A DNA stretch of 64,000 nt from Clostridia bacterium 41_269 (lineage in GTDB: Bacteria > Bacillota > DTU086), in NCBI GenBank assembly GCA_001508005.1, contig LGEZ01000003.1:1-64000 (forward strand), in the 5' to 3' direction. This document shows positions 39,160 to 48,602 of the stretch, piece by piece; within the stretch, counting starts at the first letter, position 1; every line of letters starts with the position of its first letter. Under the pieces are notes generated by a model that worked only from the letters and a program-made list of their open reading frames with translations, was not told the origin of the DNA and made no database searches. The translations under genes were made by a program, and so were the position numbers.

Positions 39160-39988
39160 TGTTGCGGTTTTCCTCCTTCGGCAGCAGCCTGTTTAGACTT
39201 CCTGATCTAAATCCGGATAGATCTACTGCGGTGAAGGGAATCCCTAAAGATTCAAAGGCTGCAGTAATCTTTTTTCTTGTACTTCTGTGCAGGATTAGTT
39301 TAAAGTGCTCTTCAGGAATTTCTATTCTGGCGATGGGTCCGTGAAGCCTAACCCTCATTTCTGAAAATCCCATATTTTTTAGAAACCTTTCTGCCTGTTC
39401 CACTTGTCTCAGTTTTTTTGGGGTTATCTGTTCTCCATAGGGAATTCTTGTTGCTAGGCAGGCTTGAGAAGCCCTGTTCCAGTTGGAGAACTTCCATTCT
39501 TTTAAAATTTCCCTTATTTCCCCTTTTATTAGTCCCACTTCCCATAGGGGGCTAATTATTCCCAACTCTTTAATAGCTCTTAAACCTGGGCGGTAATCAA
39601 AGGAATCATCAGCATTTGTGCCGTCAAGAATATAGGGGATGTTTTTGTGCCGAGCAAGTTTTATAAGTTCTTCAAATAAATTTCTTTTGCAGTAATAGCA
39701 TCGCTGGGGTACATTATTTTTAAATTCAGGAATAATTAATGGGTCAGCTTTGATAATCATATGCCTTATTCCTAAATTTTGGGCCAGCAGTTGAGCTTGA
39801 GAAATTTCTTCCCGCGAAAAAATGGGAGCATCGATGGTAACGCCTAAACACTTTTTCCCCACAGCTTCTTTTGCAGCTGCTAGAAGGAGGGTGCTGTCTG
39901 TTCCTCCGGAAAAAGCGACAAGAACACTGTCGAGGTTTTTAATTTTTTTTATGAGGGCATTTAGTTTATTTTTTAATAGATAAAGCAT
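39149..39988 (-). CDS. larE: Nickel-pincer cofactor sulfur transferase LarE
   Basis: A 279-residue PP-loop enzyme that adds sulfur to the cofactor precursor. The ATP loop is SGGTDST near residue 27. C177 in RASQACLAT matches the sacrificial cysteine of L. plantarum LarE; C97 and C100 in PQRCYYCK add a CxxC. Three such cysteines suggest the iron-sulfur cluster-dependent, catalytic type of LarE rather than the single-use type. First gene of larE-larB-larC; no larA is in the window. Confidence 0.92.
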   Translation of the reverse strand: MLYLLKNKLNALIKKIKNLDSVLVAFSGGTDSTLLLAAAKEAVGKKCLGVTIDAPIFSREEISQAQLLAQNLGIRHMIIKADPLIIPEFKNNVPQRCYYCKRNLFEELIKLARHKNIPYILDGTNADDSFDYRPGLRAIKELGIISPLWEVGLIKGEIREILKEWKFSNWNRASQACLATRIPYGEQITPKKLRQVEQAERFLKNMGFSEMRVRLHGPIARIEIPEEHFKLILHRSTRKKITAAFESLGIPFTAVDLSGFRSGSLNRLLPKEENRNNEK

Positions 39989-40202
39989 TGCTTCACATCC
40001 AAAACAGCTGTTTTCCCTTCACCAATGCTAAATTAATATTAGTATATGGTTCTAAATGCGTCAAATAAAAGAAGTACGCAAAAGATTTAAGCTGGCGGTA
40101 AAAAAGAAAAAGAAGGGAAAAGACTTTTTTCGTTGAATAAAAGTACTAGTTTTTTTGTTTTGTCAGGAAATGTGCAGCTTATAACATTAGAGGTGCATTA
40201 AA

Positions 40203-40661
40203 ATGAACTATTCCTTTATTTTAGACCTTCTAAAGGAGAACTTGGTTTATGCAGTGATTGTTCTTTTTGTTTTAGCAGTGATGTTCCTTTTACTGTTAAT
40301 GATTCAGGGTCTAAAAATAAAGGATTTAAGGAGGCAGCTTAAAAAGCTTCAGTCTGTTGAGATACCCGATTTTCCAGAAGATTTAAAGGATTTCAAACTG
40401 GAACTTGAAAGACTGGAAAAAATGATTGAAACTTCTCTGCGCCGTGTGGGTGTAGAGAGGTATAATGCCTTTGACGATGTGGGCAGCGATTTGAGCTTTT
40501 CTGTGGCCATTTTGGATGATCATGGAACCGGTGTGGTTATAACCTCCCTTTATGGGAGAAATGAATCAAGGACTTATGCAAAACCCATTGTTAAGGGCAG
40601 TTCTCAATATAAACTCAGCAGTGAGGAGGTTGCTGCCATAAGAAAGGCCATGGAGAAGTGA
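40203..40661 (+). CDS. DUF4446 family membrane-anchored protein
   Basis: A 152-residue protein with one N-terminal membrane helix (about 13-36), a coiled-coil linker and a conserved C-terminal domain with VGVERYNAFDDVGSDLSFS and SLYGRNESRTYAKPI. This family is regularly found downstream of parAB in Clostridia. The function is unknown. ATG start behind GAGGTG. Confidence 0.8.
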   Translation: MNYSFILDLLKENLVYAVIVLFVLAVMFLLLLMIQGLKIKDLRRQLKKLQSVEIPDFPEDLKDFKLELERLEKMIETSLRRVGVERYNAFDDVGSDLSFSVAILDDHGTGVVITSLYGRNESRTYAKPIVKGSSQYKLSSEEVAAIRKAMEK

Positions 40662-40681
40662 TTGTGCTGAGGTGATGGGCT

Positions 40682-41694
40682 TTGAAAAGTAAAAAGCCTC
40701 GCAGAAAAGTTGAAAGGAATTTAAATCGCTTATTATACCCCATCCCTCTTCAGAAGTAACGAGCTTTAAGCTACCCCTTTGGCTAATCAAAGCTGTGGTG
40801 GTTTTAAGTGTAATTTTTGGGATTGTAAGTATAGGTGCATGTTTGTATTTCTTCAATGCCTACAATAATATGGTTCAGGAAACAAAAAGGCTGGAAACAG
40901 TAAGCAAGGTCAGCAAAATTCAGGAAAAGAAAATAAATGAGCTGGAAAAAAAGGCAGAAGATGTGGAGGAAAAAATTGTTGAGATTAATAGGCTTAAAGA
41001 ACAGGTTTCCAGAGCAGCTGGCTTGAAGAGCAGGGAAAGCACCGCAGAAAAAACATCGGGAACCAGCAGCAAAAGCAGAAAAAGTTCTGCTGAAAATATT
41101 TCCAAAGGGGGAAGCGGGGGTGGAATGCCTGCTCCAGGTTTTTTAGGAGGGTTTGTTCTGTGTTTTAATAAAAAAGAGCCCTCTGGGTTTGAAAGGCTTG
41201 AGAACCTGGAAAGGGAAATGGCTTTTCTTGAACTTCAGCTAACTAGGGAGAAAAGGGCGCTGGAAAAACTTTTAGACGATGTAAATGAGAGAATGGCGTA
41301 CACAAGGGCGCTGCCCAATTTATGGCCGGTACAGGGTCGAATTGCTTCTACTTTCGGATGGAGAAGTTCTCCCTTTGGAGGCGGAGAGGAGTTTCATGAC
41401 GGTTTGGATATAGCAGCGCCCTATGGAACTCCCATAAAGGCTGCAGGTGAGGGTAGGGTTGTTCAGGCAGATTGGGAGCCCGGATATGGAAAAATTGTGG
41501 TTATAAACCACGACTATGGATATATTTCATGCTATGCTCACTGTTCAAAAATACTGGTTAAATCTGGCCAGAAAGTGGAAAAAGGAGAAATTATCGCAAA
41601 AATAGGTTCAACCGGTAGGTCCACCGGTCCCCACCTCCACCTTTCCATCAGATATGGGGGAAGACTGATAGATCCTCTGGAAATATTGGATTAG
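40682..41694 (+). CDS. M23 (LytM) family peptidase, membrane-anchored (frameshifted near the N-terminus)
   Basis: Cell-wall endopeptidase: one membrane helix (LPLWLIKAVVVLSVIFGIV), coiled coils, a low-complexity serine/lysine linker, and a C-terminal M23 domain with zinc ligands H and D in EEFHDGLDIAAPYG and HLH in STGPHLHLS. The natural start appears to be the TTG at 40682 with GAGGTGAT upstream. Its frame stops at 40757, while the rest is in the -1 frame from 40714. Adding one A to AAA (40723-40725) gives an uninterrupted N-terminus running through LKSLIIPHPSS. A restart at the GTG 40795 would cut the membrane helix. Confidence 0.8.
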
Positions 41695-41714
41695 AAAATG
41701 CGAGGAGAATTAAT

Positions 41715-42128
41715 ATGCTGTCGAAGGGTAAAAAAGAAACTTCTCCGGATAAGATAGAAACCTTAATTGGTAAAGACACACAGCTTGAAGGAACAATTCA
41801 CTGTAAGGGTTCCGTAAGAATTGATGGGAACCTTAAGGGAAAGGTTTGCTCTAAAGGAGATGTTATTATAGGGGACAGCGGTTGCATTGAAGGGGATATA
41901 AAGGCACGAAATATAATAATTTCTGGTTTGGTAAAGGGTAAGGTGCATGCTGAGGGCAGAGTTGAGTTTGCTTCCACAGGTAAACTGCTGGGAGATATGA
42001 CAGCAAAGAAACTAATAATTGATGAGGGAGCAGTTTTTGATGGCAATTGCATTATGGAAAGCAAAGAGGTTTTAGATCAAAATTTAGATCAAAGCCCTGG
42101 GCATTCTTTTAATAAAAAGGGAAAATAA
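41715..42128 (+). CDS. Bactofilin (polymer-forming cytoskeletal protein)
   Basis: A 137-residue protein whose centre is a beta-helix bactofilin domain of repeated short strands (TQLEGTIHCKGSVRIDG, GDVIIGDSGCIEGDIKA). Bactofilins polymerise without nucleotide on the membrane and often act with M23 peptidases in cell shape; here it directly follows one, 20 bases apart. ATG start behind GAGGAGA. Confidence 0.9.
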   Translation: MLSKGKKETSPDKIETLIGKDTQLEGTIHCKGSVRIDGNLKGKVCSKGDVIIGDSGCIEGDIKARNIIISGLVKGKVHAEGRVEFASTGKLLGDMTAKKLIIDEGAVFDGNCIMESKEVLDQNLDQSPGHSFNKKGK

Positions 42129-42138
42129 TGAAAAGATA

Positions 42139-42166
42139 AAAACTCTGCATTAGCGGAGTTTTTTTA
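42139..42166 (+). terminator. Terminator after bactofilin
   Basis: AAAACTCTGC-ATTA-GCGGAGTTTT with a run of seven Ts. Confidence 0.75.
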
Positions 42167-42209
42167 TCTTTTTGGGTGTTCTATTATTTTAGGTGGAGAG
42201 TGATGGGAA

Positions 42210-42845
42210 GTGGTTTTTTTTGCCAACAGGCAGGATGCAGGAAAAAAGCTGGCTGTAAAATTGGAAGGGTTGAATAATGACGATGTTGTTGTGGTTGCAA
42301 TACCCAGGGGAGGGGTTGTTGTAGCAGAGCCTGTAGCAGAAAAACTGAAAGCTCCTTTGGACGTGGTGGTTCCCAGAAAAATCGGTATGCCTGGTAACCC
42401 AGAATTGGCTGTTGGAGCTCTGTCCCCTGACGGATCCATTGTTTTAAACCATAGGCTTTTGTGGTGGTATGGGCTTGATGAAGAAGAGCTTAAACCTATA
42501 ATTGAAAAGGAATTGGGTGAGATTAAACGCAGAATGGAGCTTTATAGACAGGGAAGGAAACCCTTTGATGTCCGGGGAAAGCATGCCATTATTATTGATG
42601 ATGGAATTGCTACGGGATATACAATGTATGCTGCTGTGGAATTTTTGAAAAAGCAAGGAGCTGAAGAAATAACAGCGGCTGTTCCCGTAGCGCCTTCAGA
42701 TACAGCAGAGGAACTATCAAAAAGGGTCCATAGGGCAGTTATTTTACATATACCAGAAGTTTTTTACAGCGTGGGCCAGTTTTATGGGAACTTTGATCAG
42801 CTCACAGACGAAGAGGTGGTTAATATTTTAGAAAAGTGGAAATAA
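42210..42845 (+). CDS. Phosphoribosyltransferase family protein
   Basis: A 211-residue protein with the PRPP-binding motif IIIDDGIATGYTM near residue 129 and an N-terminal AIPRGGVVVAEPVAE loop. It belongs to the broad uncharacterised PRTase group that is not tied to one base. The substrate is unknown. GTG start at 42210. It stands between two terminators with a small UPF0180 gene. Confidence 0.82.
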   Translation: MVFFANRQDAGKKLAVKLEGLNNDDVVVVAIPRGGVVVAEPVAEKLKAPLDVVVPRKIGMPGNPELAVGALSPDGSIVLNHRLLWWYGLDEEELKPIIEKELGEIKRRMELYRQGRKPFDVRGKHAIIIDDGIATGYTMYAAVEFLKKQGAEEITAAVPVAPSDTAEELSKRVHRAVILHIPEVFYSVGQFYGNFDQLTDEEVVNILEKWK

Positions 42846-42894
42846 TAGCACAAGAAATAATAGCACAAGAAAAAAGCTGGAGGTGCCGCAGTAA

Positions 42895-43146
42895 ATGGAT
42901 AGGATAGTTGCCGTTGATGAGGATTTAAGCAGTTTGAAAGAAGCTCTGGAAGAACATGGTTATAGTGTTGTGGGCTTGGGAGAAGGTGATATTAAAAAGG
43001 CCCATGCTGTTGTAGTAAGCGGTATGGATCAGAACATTATGCTTATGGAGGATATAAAGACCAAGGTACCTGTATTCAGTGCTGAAGGAAAAACCCAAAG
43101 GGAGATAATTGAGGATCTTGAAGAATATTTTGAAAATCTACATTAA
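42895..43146 (+). CDS. UPF0180 (YkuS-like) family protein
   Basis: An 83-residue protein with the family pattern IVAVDEDLSSLKEALEEHGY and a later AVVVSGMDQNIMLMEDI. No function is known. ATG start after GGAGGTG, about 50 bases after the phosphoribosyltransferase, and closed by a strong terminator. Confidence 0.8.
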   Translation: MDRIVAVDEDLSSLKEALEEHGYSVVGLGEGDIKKAHAVVVSGMDQNIMLMEDIKTKVPVFSAEGKTQREIIEDLEEYFENLH

Positions 43147-43149
43147 AAT

Positions 43150-43180
43150 AAAAACCGCCTGTGAAAGGCGGTTTTTATTT
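43150..43180. terminator. Bidirectional terminator
   Basis: AAAAACCGCCT-GTGAA-AGGCGGTTTTT, an 11-base stem with T runs on both strands, between convergent UPF0180 and yyaC genes. Confidence 0.85.
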
Positions 43181-43219
43181 TTTAGAAATATATGTATTTG
43201 AAAGGACCAGGAGTTGTTT

Positions 43220-43843
43220 TTAAGGAAGCAGGTCCCTTTGGGAATCTCCTTGGCAGGAAAGGGCTTTTTTGTAGCCATAGTAGATGCTTAGGGATATTTT
43301 TTGTGCCATTTTCATAACCAGGCTCAGCCGAGTGTTTTGAAGGACAAAATACTCCATAAATCCACCCACATTAATTATTCCTGTGAAGTGGATGTCTCCC
43401 ACCTCTGGCAGTTCCTTATTTACTCCTGCACCGGGTTTCAAGGATCCAGGGGCAAGGGTAATTTTGCCGATACTTGAGGTTCTGCCTAAAGAAGCATCAA
43501 CAGCTACAATCAGGGGTTTGAAATGTTTGTTTTTTATATGTTCTATTTTCTTTTTAAGGTTGTTGGCGTGTATGGGATCATCTAAGGTTCCATAAACTAT
43601 GGGCTTTACATCTCCCATTTCCGAAAGCTTGGTACCTACCAAGGGGCCTAAGCAGTCTCCTGTGCAGCGGTCTGTTCCTATGCCCACGACCACCACGGGG
43701 CGGATTAACCCTGGATTTATTGTTAAGAGAAGATGGGTAAATCTGCTGCTCAGCTTTTGTACTGCTGTAGGTTCAAGGTAATGACAATAAATTTTTTGGG
43801 AGTCTTCTTTAATAAAAAGAGATTTGCTGTTAAAACCGGACAT
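43220..43843 (-). CDS. yyaC: Spore protease YyaC
   Basis: A 207-residue protein of the YyaC family, structurally related to the germination protease GPR and hydrogenase-maturation proteases. Visible family segments are VVVGIGTDRCTGDCLGPLVG, YGTLDDPIHANNL and VAVDASLGRT. In Bacillus yyaC is a sporulation gene near parB, as here. ATG start after GGAGGAAT. It stands alone on the minus strand. Confidence 0.88.
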   Translation of the reverse strand: MSGFNSKSLFIKEDSQKIYCHYLEPTAVQKLSSRFTHLLLTINPGLIRPVVVVGIGTDRCTGDCLGPLVGTKLSEMGDVKPIVYGTLDDPIHANNLKKKIEHIKNKHFKPLIVAVDASLGRTSSIGKITLAPGSLKPGAGVNKELPEVGDIHFTGIINVGGFMEYFVLQNTRLSLVMKMAQKISLSIYYGYKKALSCQGDSQRDLLP

Positions 43844-44146
43844 AATAATTCCTCCTATTCCTGCTGCATGCTTAAATTATTTGCTAGATTTAAAAAATTT
43901 ATGCGTTTATCTGGGAAGTTTAAGCTCTATTTAAGATGGTCTTGAATATGTATTTTTTATGTGGGGCTGTGAAAGTAATGGTCAATTTTCTTATGCTTTT
44001 TCAGTGTGAGGATGGGAACTTGAGGTTTTTAGAAAAATAGAGATTATTTTGTGTTCCTTATTGGCATAATATTCCTAAAAGGAAATAGGGGAAAATTATA
44101 GAATTATAGCTAGACATGTCCTAACTAAAAAAAGGGGGGAAAGCCC
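43844..44146. other. Gene-free intergenic region
   Basis: 303 bases between divergent yyaC and the GerMN lipoprotein gene. AT-rich, with no open reading frame, repeat or RNA fold that I can support. It should hold both promoters, but none resembles the sigma-A consensus well. Confidence 0.5.
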
Positions 44147-45148
44147 TTGTTGCCTTTCTTTATGGGTGAGAAAAGAGTGAAATTGAATAAAATTTTTTTA
44201 TCTGTGATAATAGGTATTTTCATTTTAATTGCGGCAGGATGCAGCAGCTTTTCTGCAAAGGCAAGGGTACCTTCCCAGGGACAGGAAAAGCAGGAAGTCA
44301 GTGAGGTAGTTTTTCCCCAAATGGTCACAGTTTACTTTTGCACAGAAGAAGGTTTTATGGTACCCGTTACCTATTCCGTTAACAAATCCAGCAGTAAAGA
44401 CGCTGTAAAATTTGCTGTGGAAAAGCTCCTTGCAGGTCCGGATAGTAAATATCTTTTAAGAACTATTCCCGTGGACACAAAGCTTAGGAACTGGCATATT
44501 GACAGCCATACTGTTGTTGTTGATTTTTCAAAGGATTTTTTGAAAATGAATAAGCATGATCAGGTTGTTTTAGCAGTAAATTCTCTGTGCTTAACTTTGG
44601 GAAATCTTCCCGAGGTCAAAGACGTTCAGATTTTAGTTGAGGGGAAAATGGTGGATGAAATCTGCGGAGTAGCCACCGATCAACCCTTGGAAAAAAAGCT
44701 TATTAATTACAGAGGGGAAAATAATCCTGAAGTTACATATAAAGTGTATTATAGTGATCCCTATGCACTGCATATGATACCCATTACTTTGGCTGCTTCC
44801 TCCAATGAGGATCTTCCTCGAAAAGCCGTTGAAGATCTTATCCATGGACCATATGTGGAAGGTCTCGGGCCTACAGTTATGCGGGGAACAAAGCTTTTAG
44901 GATTGGAAGTGAAAGATGGTACAGCAACGGTGAATCTGAGCAGAGAAGCCATAGAGTATGGTGGAGGAAGCACGGCAGAAAGTATGTTTGTAAAATCTCT
45001 TCTTTTGACCCTAGGGCAGTTTCCGGAAATAAAGAGAGTTCAAATTTTAATTGATGGAAAAAAGATTGATCTTCTGCCTGAGGGTACTGAAATTGGAAAG
45101 CCTTTGGAACCTCCAAAATTTGCAAACTTGTATGAAGAGAGCAGGTAA
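44147..45148 (+). CDS. GerMN domain lipoprotein
   Basis: A 333-residue secreted lipoprotein: hydrophobic signal and lipobox IAAGC (cysteine near residue 29), then two GerMN domains, roughly 60-170 and 195-320, each with the pattern of a LLxGP segment and VQILVEGK or VQILIDGK near its end. GerM in Bacillus acts in sporulation and germination, in the channel apparatus between the two cells. Start TTG at 44147, 7 bases after a run of Gs. The sporulation role is by family. Confidence 0.85.
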   Translation: MLPFFMGEKRVKLNKIFLSVIIGIFILIAAGCSSFSAKARVPSQGQEKQEVSEVVFPQMVTVYFCTEEGFMVPVTYSVNKSSSKDAVKFAVEKLLAGPDSKYLLRTIPVDTKLRNWHIDSHTVVVDFSKDFLKMNKHDQVVLAVNSLCLTLGNLPEVKDVQILVEGKMVDEICGVATDQPLEKKLINYRGENNPEVTYKVYYSDPYALHMIPITLAASSNEDLPRKAVEDLIHGPYVEGLGPTVMRGTKLLGLEVKDGTATVNLSREAIEYGGGSTAESMFVKSLLLTLGQFPEIKRVQILIDGKKIDLLPEGTEIGKPLEPPKFANLYEESR

Positions 45149-45226
45149 ACAGACTGCTAAGGATTCAGCTATCTTTTAAAAACGCTAAATAAATTATTAT
45201 GGATAAATTTATATGGAGGTTTTAAA

Positions 45227-46621
45227 ATGTACGGCTGGAAACAGTCTCTTTTAAGGCAACTTCCAAAAGTGGATAGGATTATGGAGAAGCCTAAAATAAA
45301 GAAGCTTCTTGAAGAATACCCTAGGGATTTTGTGGTGGAGACTATTAGAGAGGCTCTCAATGATCTGCGCACAGAAATTATGAGCATGGAAAAGCCAGGC
45401 AGTCTTTTGGATGAAGCATCCATTGTGGACAGGGTTGTTTATTTGGTAGAAAATAAATCCCGGCCTAATCTAAGGCCGGTTATTAATGCTACGGGAGTGG
45501 TGCTGCACACCAATTTAGGCAGGGCCCTTTTGAGCAAACGTGCTGTGAATGCGGTGATGAGTGCAGCCAGAAATTACACCAATTTGGAGCTGGATCTGGA
45601 AACTGGAGAGCGGGGATCCCGCTTTTCCCATGTTGAAGAACTTTTAAAAAAACTTACGGGTGCTGAAGATTGTATGGTGGTAAACAACAACGCAGGGGCG
45701 GTGCTCCTTGCTTTAAATACTTTGGCTGAAGGACGGGAAGTTGTGGTTTCCAGAGGCCAGCTTGTGGAAATAGGGGGTTCTTTTAGGATACCTGAAATAA
45801 TGAAACTCAGCGGAGCCCATCTGGTTGAGGTGGGAACAACAAACAGAACTTATCCCTCAGACTATGAAAAGGCTGTTTCAGAAAATACCGCTCTCCTTCT
45901 CATGGTGCATACCAGCAACTATAAAATTATTGGCTTTGTCAGGGAGACAACTCCTTTAGAGCTTGTTGAGGTTGGCAGAAAAAGGGGTATTCCCGTTATG
46001 ATGGATCTGGGAAGCGGATGCATTGGAGGTCTAGATGACCTTGGAATAACAGATGAACCTAAAGTTGAAGATATTTTAAAGTGTGGTGTGGATGTTGTAA
46101 CCTTCAGCGGTGATAAACTTCTTGGGGGTCCTCAATGTGGAATTATTGTAGGCAGGAAAAAGTATATATCTCCTATGAAAGAAAATCCCCTTGCCAGGGC
46201 TCTGAGAATAGACAAAATGACAGTGGCTGCTCTGGAAGCAACCCTGAGGGAATATGTGGAAGGAACCCATCTGGACAATATACCTACCCTAAAAATGATT
46301 AGATTACCCTTGGAAGTTCTAAGAAAAAGAGCAGAAGAGCTTCAGTATAAGATTAATGTTTTTACCGGTCTGGATTCTTCGGTTGTAGAAGGTAAATCTC
46401 CAGTGGGAGGAGGGGCACTGCCTCAATGGGAGCTCCCCACTTATTTGGTGCGGCTAAAAGTACCTGGTATATCTCCAGAACAGATATTAAGAGATTTAAG
46501 GGGAAGCGATCCTCCCGTAATTGCGCTGATTAGGGAAGACTGTATAGCATTTGATGTACGCACTATTAAAGAGGAAGAGCTATCTCAGGTTGCTTCCTCT
46601 TTAGCTCGAATTATTCCGTGA
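45227..46621 (+). CDS. selA: L-seryl-tRNA(Sec) selenium transferase
   Basis: PLP enzyme of 464 residues that converts seryl-tRNA(Sec) to selenocysteinyl-tRNA using selenophosphate. The PLP lysine is in TFSGDKLLGGPQCG, and NATGVVLHTNLGRA with the downstream NYTNLELDLETGERGSR are family signatures. ATG start after GGAGG. Coupled to selB, with tRNA-Sec 2.5 kb downstream, so the organism makes selenoproteins. selD is not in the window. Confidence 0.95.
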   Translation: MYGWKQSLLRQLPKVDRIMEKPKIKKLLEEYPRDFVVETIREALNDLRTEIMSMEKPGSLLDEASIVDRVVYLVENKSRPNLRPVINATGVVLHTNLGRALLSKRAVNAVMSAARNYTNLELDLETGERGSRFSHVEELLKKLTGAEDCMVVNNNAGAVLLALNTLAEGREVVVSRGQLVEIGGSFRIPEIMKLSGAHLVEVGTTNRTYPSDYEKAVSENTALLLMVHTSNYKIIGFVRETTPLELVEVGRKRGIPVMMDLGSGCIGGLDDLGITDEPKVEDILKCGVDVVTFSGDKLLGGPQCGIIVGRKKYISPMKENPLARALRIDKMTVAALEATLREYVEGTHLDNIPTLKMIRLPLEVLRKRAEELQYKINVFTGLDSSVVEGKSPVGGGALPQWELPTYLVRLKVPGISPEQILRDLRGSDPPVIALIREDCIAFDVRTIKEEELSQVASSLARIIP

Positions 46622-46644
46622 TTAGGGGGGTGATTTGTTTTTTA

Positions 46645-48567
46645 ATGGGGTATGCCGTTGTGGGAACAGCGGGTCATGTGGATCATGGAAAAACAGAGTT
46701 GGTTAAAGCGCTGACGGGAATTGATACAGACCGTCTGCTTGAAGAAAAAAGAAGGGGTATTTCCATAGAGCTGGGCTTCGCCTTCATGAACCTGCCCGGC
46801 GGTCATACGGCGGCTTTTATTGATGTCCCAGGGCATGAGAAGTTTATCCGCCAGATGATTGCAGGAGCAGGGGGCATGGAAGTTTTTATGCTGGTTGTTG
46901 CTGCAGATGAAGGGATAATGCCCCAGACAATGGAGCATATGGACATAATAAATATACTGGGAATAAGGCATGGTCTTTGTGCTGTTACCAAAGCAGATCT
47001 GGTTTCTTCTAAGAGGTTAGAAGTAGTAGTGAATGAGGTGAAGGAATATCTTTATGACATTTATAAAAAAGAATTTCCTGTGATTTCAGTATCGGCAAAA
47101 ACAGGCAGCGGTTTAAATGACCTAATAATAGAACTTGCTAAAATAATTGAAGGTCTGCCTCAAAGAGATCCAGGACTTTACCTGCGGATGCCTGTGGACA
47201 GGGTGTTTACGAAAAAAGGAGTGGGCACTGTTATTGCGGGTACCATATGGTCGGGAAGTGTTGGTCCTGGGGATATAGTAGAAATTATTCCTTCTAAGGC
47301 ATCCGTTAGAGTGAAAAATGTTCAGGTGCACGGCAGAGATGTTTCCAAGGCTTATCGAGGGCAGAGGGCTGCCCTTAATATTACGGGTCTGTCCAAAGAA
47401 GAAGTAAAACGGGGGGTTACTGTACAAACCCCTGGATACATAGAAGAACTGAGCACATTGATGGATGGGGAGCTCACTCTACTGGAAGATGATAAAAGGC
47501 CCATAAAACCCATTAAGAATATGGAAAGGGTGCGTTTCTATCATGGAACAGCAGAAATTTTTGGAAGGGTTGTTCTTCTTGATAGGGATATGCTGAAACC
47601 GGGGGAAAAGGGTTACGTTCAGTTTTTATTGGAAAGCCCTCTGGCAGCTCTTCCCAGTGACAGGTACATAATAAGAACCTATTCTCCCCAAGTAACCATA
47701 GGGGGAGGTGCCATTTTGTTGCCTGGGGCACCCAGGAGAAAGCGGTATGATGAATTTTCCCTAAAAATTTTGAAAGCTCTGCACAGAGGATCTTTGGAAG
47801 AAAAGGCAGAGGCTTTGGCGGTAAGCACTCCCCATGGTCTTGTGGATTTGGACAGGGCTGCAAAACAGCTGGGAGTGGATGGAGAGCTGCTTCGCAAAAA
47901 AGCCTGCTCAGGGGAAAAAATCAGGCTTTTGGGTAGCGAAAAAAGGGAATTTTTGATGGCCCAAACATCATTTTTAAAACTGGTTAAGAAAGTTAAGAAA
48001 GAACTTTCAGATTATCACAAGACTTTTCCTTTAAGAGCAGGAATTCCAAAGGAAGAGCTGCACACCCTTCTTTTTAAGAAATATGGGGATAATGAGTACA
48101 ATGTTTTATTGAAGGAATTGGAGAGGGAAGGTATTGTAAAAATTGATAGGTATATAATCAGTCTTAAAGAACACGAACCTTTTCCCACAGCAAAACAGCT
48201 TAAAAAAATAAAGCAGGTGGAAGAAAAGCTGCTTGAAAATCCCTTTAAACCTGTTCCATGGCCTGTGATTAAGCGCGAAATTTTTTATTTTAAAAGAGAA
48301 GAGGGAGAAGAGATTATTAATTATCTTGAGAGAATGGGAAGAGTGGTACGGGTATCGGAAGAAATATGTTTTCACCGCGACGCTGTGGAAAAGGCAAAGG
48401 AAATTATTAAGAAGTTTTTAAAAGATCATAATGCTATAACCGTTGGTGAAGCTCGAGATTTACTCGTAAGCTCAAGGAAGTATGTAGTTCCCCTTCTTGA
48501 ATATTTGGATCGCGAAGGTTTTACCAAAAGGGTGGGAGACGTGAGGTATTTAAACAAGGGGAATTAA
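46645..48567 (+). CDS. selB: Selenocysteine-specific elongation factor SelB
   Basis: GTPase of 640 residues. The N-terminal G domain has GTAGHVDHGKTELVKALTG, DVPGHEKF and VTKADLV; C-terminal winged helices (from about residue 380) bind the SECIS hairpin. I choose the ATG at 46645, with GGTGA 11 bases upstream; a GTG at 46618 overlapping the selA stop has no ribosome site. Confidence 0.95.
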   Translation: MGYAVVGTAGHVDHGKTELVKALTGIDTDRLLEEKRRGISIELGFAFMNLPGGHTAAFIDVPGHEKFIRQMIAGAGGMEVFMLVVAADEGIMPQTMEHMDIINILGIRHGLCAVTKADLVSSKRLEVVVNEVKEYLYDIYKKEFPVISVSAKTGSGLNDLIIELAKIIEGLPQRDPGLYLRMPVDRVFTKKGVGTVIAGTIWSGSVGPGDIVEIIPSKASVRVKNVQVHGRDVSKAYRGQRAALNITGLSKEEVKRGVTVQTPGYIEELSTLMDGELTLLEDDKRPIKPIKNMERVRFYHGTAEIFGRVVLLDRDMLKPGEKGYVQFLLESPLAALPSDRYIIRTYSPQVTIGGGAILLPGAPRRKRYDEFSLKILKALHRGSLEEKAEALAVSTPHGLVDLDRAAKQLGVDGELLRKKACSGEKIRLLGSEKREFLMAQTSFLKLVKKVKKELSDYHKTFPLRAGIPKEELHTLLFKKYGDNEYNVLLKELEREGIVKIDRYIISLKEHEPFPTAKQLKKIKQVEEKLLENPFKPVPWPVIKREIFYFKREEGEEIINYLERMGRVVRVSEEICFHRDAVEKAKEIIKKFLKDHNAITVGEARDLLVSSRKYVVPLLEYLDREGFTKRVGDVRYLNKGN

Positions 48568-48602
48568 AAAATTAAATAGAAGTAATTAGGGGAGGTAGGG
48601 AA

